From an uncultured Lachnospiraceae bacterium (GTDB taxonomy: Bacteria; Bacillota; Clostridia; Lachnospirales; Lachnospiraceae): a stretch of 10,013 nt of DNA. Location of the stretch: NCBI GenBank assembly GCA_947178115.1, contig CAMWXF010000040.1, positions 1 to 10,013 on the forward strand. The letters run 5' to 3'. A program made the translations under genes and the position numbers. The notes beneath the pieces were generated by a model. The model was not told the origin of the DNA and did no database searches. It saw only the letters and a program-made list of their open reading frames with translations. Positions within the stretch are counted from its first letter, which is position 1; each line of letters starts with the position of its first letter. Positions 6,367 to 10,013 of this stretch are shown in pieces.

Positions 6367-7248
6367 ATGAGTTTTGCAGCCCATTTGATAAACGGAATCA
6401 GTTTAGGAAGTGTGTACGCGCTGATCGCACTTGGCTACACGATGGTATACGGTATTGCCAAGATGCTGAATTTCGCCCACGGCGATGTCATTATGATCGG
6501 CGGCTATGTGGTGTTTGTGACGGTCAGCGGCATGGGACTGAATCCCCTCGCGTCGATCATTATTTCCATGGCGGTGTGCACGATCCTGGGCGTGACGATT
6601 GAGCGGGTGGCATACAGACCTCTTCGGGGAGCTTCACCGCTTGCCGTACTCATTACGGCAATCGGTGTCAGCTACCTGTTACAGAATATTGCGCTTCTCG
6701 TATTCGGTTCGGATACGAAAGCATTCACGAATGTAGTGACATTACCGAATTTGGAATTGTTTGACGGACAGTTAGTCATTAAGAGCGTGACTATTGTGAC
6801 TGTTATAGTCAATATTATTATCATGGTTGGTCTTACCCTTTTTGTGAAAAAGACCAAGATCGGACGCGCCATGACGGCGGTGTCCGAAGATCAGGGCGCG
6901 GCACAGCTTATGGGAATCAATGTGAACGGCACGATTGCCGTGACTTTTGCTATCGGTTCTTCTCTCGCGGCGATCGCGGGTGTGCTCTTATGCTCTGCTT
7001 ATCCGGCGCTTACACCATACACCGGTTCCATGCCCGGTATTAAGGCTTTCGTGGCGGCGGTATTCGGCGGGATCGGTTCGATTCCCGGCGCTTTTATAGG
7101 CGGAATTCTGCTGGGCGTGATTGAGAATCTGAGTAAAGCCTATATTTCTTCCCAGCTTTCCGACGCGATCGTATTCAGTATTCTGATCATCGTGTTATTA
7201 GTGAAACCTACCGGACTTCTCGGCAGGAAGATTCAGGAAAAGGTTTAA
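6367..7248 (+). CDS. livH: Branched-chain-amino-acid-type ABC transporter permease LivH
   Basis: One of the two inner-membrane subunits that form the translocation path; it would pair with LivM downstream. The 293-residue protein is strongly hydrophobic, with about eight membrane segments. Family landmarks: an N-terminal NGISLGSVYALIALGYTMVY stretch, LNFAHGD (34-40), an ERVAYRPLRG loop (79-88), and an EAA-like ATPase-coupling loop at about 166-184 (GRAMTAVSEDQGAAQLMGI). The C-terminal FGGIGSIPGAFIGG motif (233-246) is typical of LivH. It follows the binding-protein gene after two hairpins and is 20 bases from livM. No disruption is seen. The family call is confident; the transported substrate follows the binding protein and is not proven. 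Confidence 0.95.
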   Translation: MSFAAHLINGISLGSVYALIALGYTMVYGIAKMLNFAHGDVIMIGGYVVFVTVSGMGLNPLASIIISMAVCTILGVTIERVAYRPLRGASPLAVLITAIGVSYLLQNIALLVFGSDTKAFTNVVTLPNLELFDGQLVIKSVTIVTVIVNIIIMVGLTLFVKKTKIGRAMTAVSEDQGAAQLMGINVNGTIAVTFAIGSSLAAIAGVLLCSAYPALTPYTGSMPGIKAFVAAVFGGIGSIPGAFIGGILLGVIENLSKAYISSQLSDAIVFSILIIVLLVKPTGLLGRKIQEKV

Positions 7249-7268
7249 GCGAAGGGAAGGAGTAGAAT

Positions 7269-8342
7269 ATGAAAACGAAAGCGGGCAGAATAAGTAAAAC
7301 AACGAAGAATGATCTGATCACCTATGCCATGGTGATCCTTGCATATATTGTAATGCAGCTACTGGTTTCCACAGGACATGTATCCAGTTTGATTCAGGGG
7401 CTGTTGGTGCCTTTCTGTACTTATGCGATCGTGGCGATCGCTTTAAATCTGACGGTAGGAATTCTGGGAGAGCTGAGTCTCGGACATGCGGGATTCATGT
7501 GTGTGGGCGCTTTTTCCAGCGCAGTATTCTCCTTGGCATTTAAAGGTGCCATGCCGAGCGGACTGCGGTTTTTTATCGCGCTGCTCATCGGTGCGGTTAC
7601 TGCGGCTCTCGTAGGCTTTCTGGTGGGTATTCCGGTACTGCGCCTTCGGGGTGACTATCTGGCGATTGTGACACTTGCATTTGGCGAAATCATTAAGAAT
7701 ATCATTAATGCGCTGTATCTCGGCGTGGATGCTAACGGTATACATTTTACGATGAAGGACGCATTATCTCTTAATATGGAGGAAGACGGTGTGGTGTTGA
7801 TTAAGGGAGCTCAGGGAGTCACGGGCACGCCGAACGATTCCAACTTTACCGTCGGTGTGATTCTGGTGCTGGTCACACTTTTCATCGTGTTGAATTTTAT
7901 CCGATCCAGAACGGGACGTGCGGTTATGTCGATTCGTGATAATCGGATCGCCGCCGAGTCTGTAGGAATTAATGTGACGAAATATAAACTGATTGCATTT
8001 ACGATCTCGGCTTCACTGGCCGGCGTGGCAGGCGTGCTCTATGCGCATAATTTGTCCTCGCTGACCGCACTGCCTAAGAACTTCGGATATAACATGTCCA
8101 TTCTGATTCTCGTGTTTGTTGTGCTGGGCGGTATCGGTAATATACGCGGATCCATCATTGCGGCGGTACTTCTGACGCTTTTACCGGAGGTCTTAAGAGT
8201 GTTAAGCGATTATCGTATGCTGATCTATGCCATCGTGTTGATTGCTATGATGATCTTTAACTGGAGTCCTAATGCAATCTTCTTTAGAAAACGGGTGAAG
8301 CAGCGTTTGACAGCGGGCAGGAAGTCCGGGAAGGAGGCATAA
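7269..8342 (+). CDS. livM: Branched-chain-amino-acid-type ABC transporter permease LivM
   Basis: The second membrane subunit of the importer. The 357-residue product has a basic cytoplasmic N-terminus and multiple membrane segments. LivM hallmarks: GELSLGHAGFM (67-77), LRLRGDYLAIVTLAFGEI (124-141), an EAA-like loop around GRAVMSIRDNRIAAESVGIN (216-235), and GGIGNIRGSIIAA (287-299). A less hydrophobic insert at about 150-195 probably faces outside. The C-terminus is a basic cytoplasmic tail. The start is set by AAGGAG at 7257-7262, 6 bases before the ATG. Its 3' end contains the ribosome binding site of livG, and only 3 bases separate the two genes, so the genes are probably translationally coupled. 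Confidence 0.95.
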   Translation: MKTKAGRISKTTKNDLITYAMVILAYIVMQLLVSTGHVSSLIQGLLVPFCTYAIVAIALNLTVGILGELSLGHAGFMCVGAFSSAVFSLAFKGAMPSGLRFFIALLIGAVTAALVGFLVGIPVLRLRGDYLAIVTLAFGEIIKNIINALYLGVDANGIHFTMKDALSLNMEEDGVVLIKGAQGVTGTPNDSNFTVGVILVLVTLFIVLNFIRSRTGRAVMSIRDNRIAAESVGINVTKYKLIAFTISASLAGVAGVLYAHNLSSLTALPKNFGYNMSILILVFVVLGGIGNIRGSIIAAVLLTLLPEVLRVLSDYRMLIYAIVLIAMMIFNWSPNAIFFRKRVKQRLTAGRKSGKEA

Positions 8343-8345
8343 GAC

Positions 8346-9104
8346 ATGGCATTATTGGAAGTGAAAAACTTAGGGATCTCTTTCGGCGGTCTGCGTGCGG
8401 TCAATGAATTTAATATTTCTGTGGAAAAAGGACAGCTTTACGGGTTGATTGGGCCTAACGGTGCGGGTAAGACGACGGTCTTTAATCTGTTGACGGGAGT
8501 GTATCAGCCTGATGAGGGCGCCATCCTTTTAGACGGTGTAAATCTGACAGGAAAGAAGACGATTGAAATCTGCAAAGCGGGTATTGCCAGGACTTTTCAG
8601 AATATCAGACTGTTTGGTGACATGCCGGTAATTGATAATGTTAAGGTGGGACTGCATAACCATTATCCCTACTCAACCTTAGAGGGGATTCTGCGTCTGC
8701 CGCGTTATTATAAAGTAGAGAGAGAAATGAATGAGAAGGCGATGGAACTGCTCAAGGTGTTCGGGTTAGAGGACTATGCGGACTATCAGGCGGAGAACCT
8801 TCCTTACGGACAGCAGCGAAAATTAGAAATTGCCAGAGCCATGGCAACTGACCCGAAGCTGCTGCTGTTAGACGAGCCGGCGGCGGGCATGAACCCTAAT
8901 GAGACGAAAGAACTGATGGACACGATCCGCTTTGTGCGGGATCATTTTGATATGACGATTCTGTTGATCGAGCATGATATGAAGCTGGTGTCCGGGATCT
9001 GCGAGAGGCTGACGGTGCTTAACTTCGGTGAGGTGCTGGCACAGGGTGATACGCAGGACGTATTGAATAATCCGGAGGTTATTACGGCATATTTAGGCAG
9101 CTAA
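8346..9104 (+). CDS. livG: Branched-chain-amino-acid-type ABC transporter ATP-binding protein LivG
   Basis: A cytoplasmic ATPase that powers the importer, probably as a heterodimer with LivF on LivH/LivM. The 252-residue protein has Walker A GPNGAGKT (36-43), Q-loop Gln85, signature YGQQRKLEIARAM (154-166), Walker B LLLLDE (172-177) and H-loop His210 (IEHDM). The signature starts LPYGQQ rather than the canonical LSGGQ, which is normal for LivG. The C-terminal segment FGEVLAQGDTQDVLNNPEVI followed by TAYLGS is the typical LivG ending. The ribosome binding site is AAGGAGG (8331-8337) within the end of livM. All catalytic motifs are intact. Confidence 0.96.
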   Translation: MALLEVKNLGISFGGLRAVNEFNISVEKGQLYGLIGPNGAGKTTVFNLLTGVYQPDEGAILLDGVNLTGKKTIEICKAGIARTFQNIRLFGDMPVIDNVKVGLHNHYPYSTLEGILRLPRYYKVEREMNEKAMELLKVFGLEDYADYQAENLPYGQQRKLEIARAMATDPKLLLLDEPAAGMNPNETKELMDTIRFVRDHFDMTILLIEHDMKLVSGICERLTVLNFGEVLAQGDTQDVLNNPEVITAYLGS

Positions 9105-9134
9105 TTAAAGCGTATAGAAGGGAAGAATTAATGT

Positions 9135-9845
9135 ATGGCAATGTTAGAAGTGAAAGATCTTCATGTACATTATGGTGTGATAGAGGCGATCAAGGGAATC
9201 AGTTTTGAGGTGGAGCAGGGCGAGATCATCGCGCTGATCGGTGCTAACGGCGCGGGCAAGACCACAACTCTGCACACGATTACGGGTCTGATCAAGCCCA
9301 CCAGCGGCAGTATCTTTTTCGAGGGCAAGGATATCACGAAGACGCCGGGCTATAAGATCGTACCCATGGGTATGGCGCATGTGCCCGAGGGAAGGCGCGT
9401 GTTTGCCCAGATGTCGGTCTATGACAATCTGCTGATGGGTGCCTATACGAGAAAAGATAAGGACGAGATCAAGGAAAATCTGCATATGGTGTACGAACGT
9501 TTTCCCAGACTGGAGGAGCGTAAGACGCAGATGGCGGGAACTTTAAGCGGCGGTGAACAGCAGATGCTTGCCATGGGGCGGGCGCTCATGAGCCAGCCGA
9601 ACATTATCCTGATGGACGAGCCGTCCATGGGATTATCCCCGATCTTTGTTAACGAGATCTTCGATATCATCAGACGTGTAAGCGAGTCGGGCACAACGGT
9701 GCTGTTAGTAGAGCAGAACGCGAAGAAAGCGTTGTCCATAGCGGACAGAGCTTATGTATTGGAGACGGGTACTATTTCACTGTCGGGTGATGCGGATGAG
9801 TTGATGCATAATGAGGCGGTGAAGAAAGCGTACTTAGGAGAATAA
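9135..9845 (+). CDS. livF: Branched-chain-amino-acid-type ABC transporter ATP-binding protein LivF
   Basis: The second ATPase subunit, partner of LivG and last gene of the operon. The 236-residue protein has Walker A GANGAGKT (36-43), the LivF-type VPEGRRVF segment (83-90) in place of a Gln Q-loop, signature LSGGE (137-141), Walker B IILMDE (157-162) and a VEQNA switch segment with Gln194 where most ABC proteins have His. These replacements are common in LivF. The start is slightly uncertain: ATG at 9135 and 9141 are both in frame. MAMLEVKDLHVHYG fits the family, so 9135 is used. The nearest purine-rich ribosome binding site (AAGGGAAG, 9118-9125) is better spaced for an out-of-frame ATG at 9131. 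A strong hairpin follows the gene. Confidence 0.95.
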   Translation: MAMLEVKDLHVHYGVIEAIKGISFEVEQGEIIALIGANGAGKTTTLHTITGLIKPTSGSIFFEGKDITKTPGYKIVPMGMAHVPEGRRVFAQMSVYDNLLMGAYTRKDKDEIKENLHMVYERFPRLEERKTQMAGTLSGGEQQMLAMGRALMSQPNIILMDEPSMGLSPIFVNEIFDIIRRVSESGTTVLLVEQNAKKALSIADRAYVLETGTISLSGDADELMHNEAVKKAYLGE

Positions 9846-9868
9846 AAGCGGAAACATAGAAAGATATG

Positions 9869-9916
9869 ATTAGCTGGCTAAATTAAACAAAATTTAGTCA
9901 GCTAATTTGTTTGTTA
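9869..9916. terminator. Terminator hairpin after the transporter operon
   Basis: A 16-bp stem (9869-9884 with 9891-9906), with one G-T wobble and a 6-base loop (AAACAA), is followed by the T-rich TTGTTTGTTA. It starts 24 bases after the livF stop codon. The stem is AT-rich and nearly symmetrical, so it may serve both directions if a gene converges from the right. Confidence 0.85.
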
Positions 9917-9933
9917 TATGTATATAGCCAAGC

Positions 9934-10013
9934 TCAGCTTTTCTGTAAATTTGTGTCAATCTTATGATAAATGAAGCTGATTGCAAAGCACAGAACGCCG
10001 GATCCGAAGCAGA
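9934..10013 (-). CDS. Possible C-terminus of a convergent membrane protein (partial)
   Basis: On the minus strand, a frame open at the right edge (first full codon at 10011-10009) encodes 25 residues and then stops with TGA at 9936-9934. The peptide has a hydrophobic run (GVLCFAISFIY) followed by a polar, charged tail (HKIDTNLQKS), as expected for the last membrane helix and tail of a transporter. The stop lies 28 bases from a hairpin that could terminate it. A second minus frame is also open across this stretch, and the piece is too short to assign a family. Confidence 0.35.
   Translation of the reverse strand, partial: CFGSGVLCFAISFIYHKIDTNLQKS

Noticed and set aside
9708..9725. Loss of the H-loop histidine in LivF (VEQNA) as an unusual mutation
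   Set aside because: Gln at this position and Glu in the Q-loop region are common in LivF proteins, so this is the family norm.

Overview
The window looks like a chromosomal segment from a Clostridia bacterium, most likely of the Lachnospiraceae type. This is inferred from protein style, strong AGGAG-type ribosome binding sites, moderate GC genes with very AT-rich spacers, and a lipoprotein-anchored substrate-binding protein. No mobile element, CRISPR array, tRNA or rRNA was seen. The content is mostly ordinary core or transport functions. The less ordinary signals are in the non-coding spacers.

Region 1 (1-2987) holds two convergent DNA-maintenance genes. The first is the 3' part of an iron-sulfur DinG/XPD-type helicase, cut by the left edge and probably with an N-terminal nuclease-like domain outside the window. 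The second, on the minus strand, is a complete endonuclease IV (nfo). They share a short convergent spacer with a strong hairpin.

Region 2 (2988-3435) is a 448-base AT-rich divergent spacer between nfo and a plus-strand glycosidase gene. It carries a plausible promoter for each gene, a series of TGAC motifs mostly spaced about 31 bases apart, and three DnaA-box-like nonamers in one orientation.

Region 3 (3436-4746) is a cytoplasmic GH13 alpha-amylase-family enzyme, apparently a single-gene unit.

Region 4 (4747-9906) is a complete five-gene branched-chain-amino-acid-type (HAAT family) ABC importer: substrate-binding lipoprotein, permeases LivH and LivM, ATPases LivG and LivF. The lipoprotein would capture substrate outside the membrane, LivH/LivM would form the channel, and LivG/LivF would power transport. 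A near-consensus promoter is followed almost at once by a terminator-like hairpin. A leader with interleaved inverted repeats comes next, ending just before the ribosome binding site. Two back-to-back hairpins separate the binding-protein gene from the membrane and ATPase genes, which fits differential expression. The operon ends at a 16-bp hairpin.

Region 5 (9907-10013) has no complete gene. A short reading frame on the minus strand, running in from the right edge, may be the C-terminus of a membrane protein converging on the operon.
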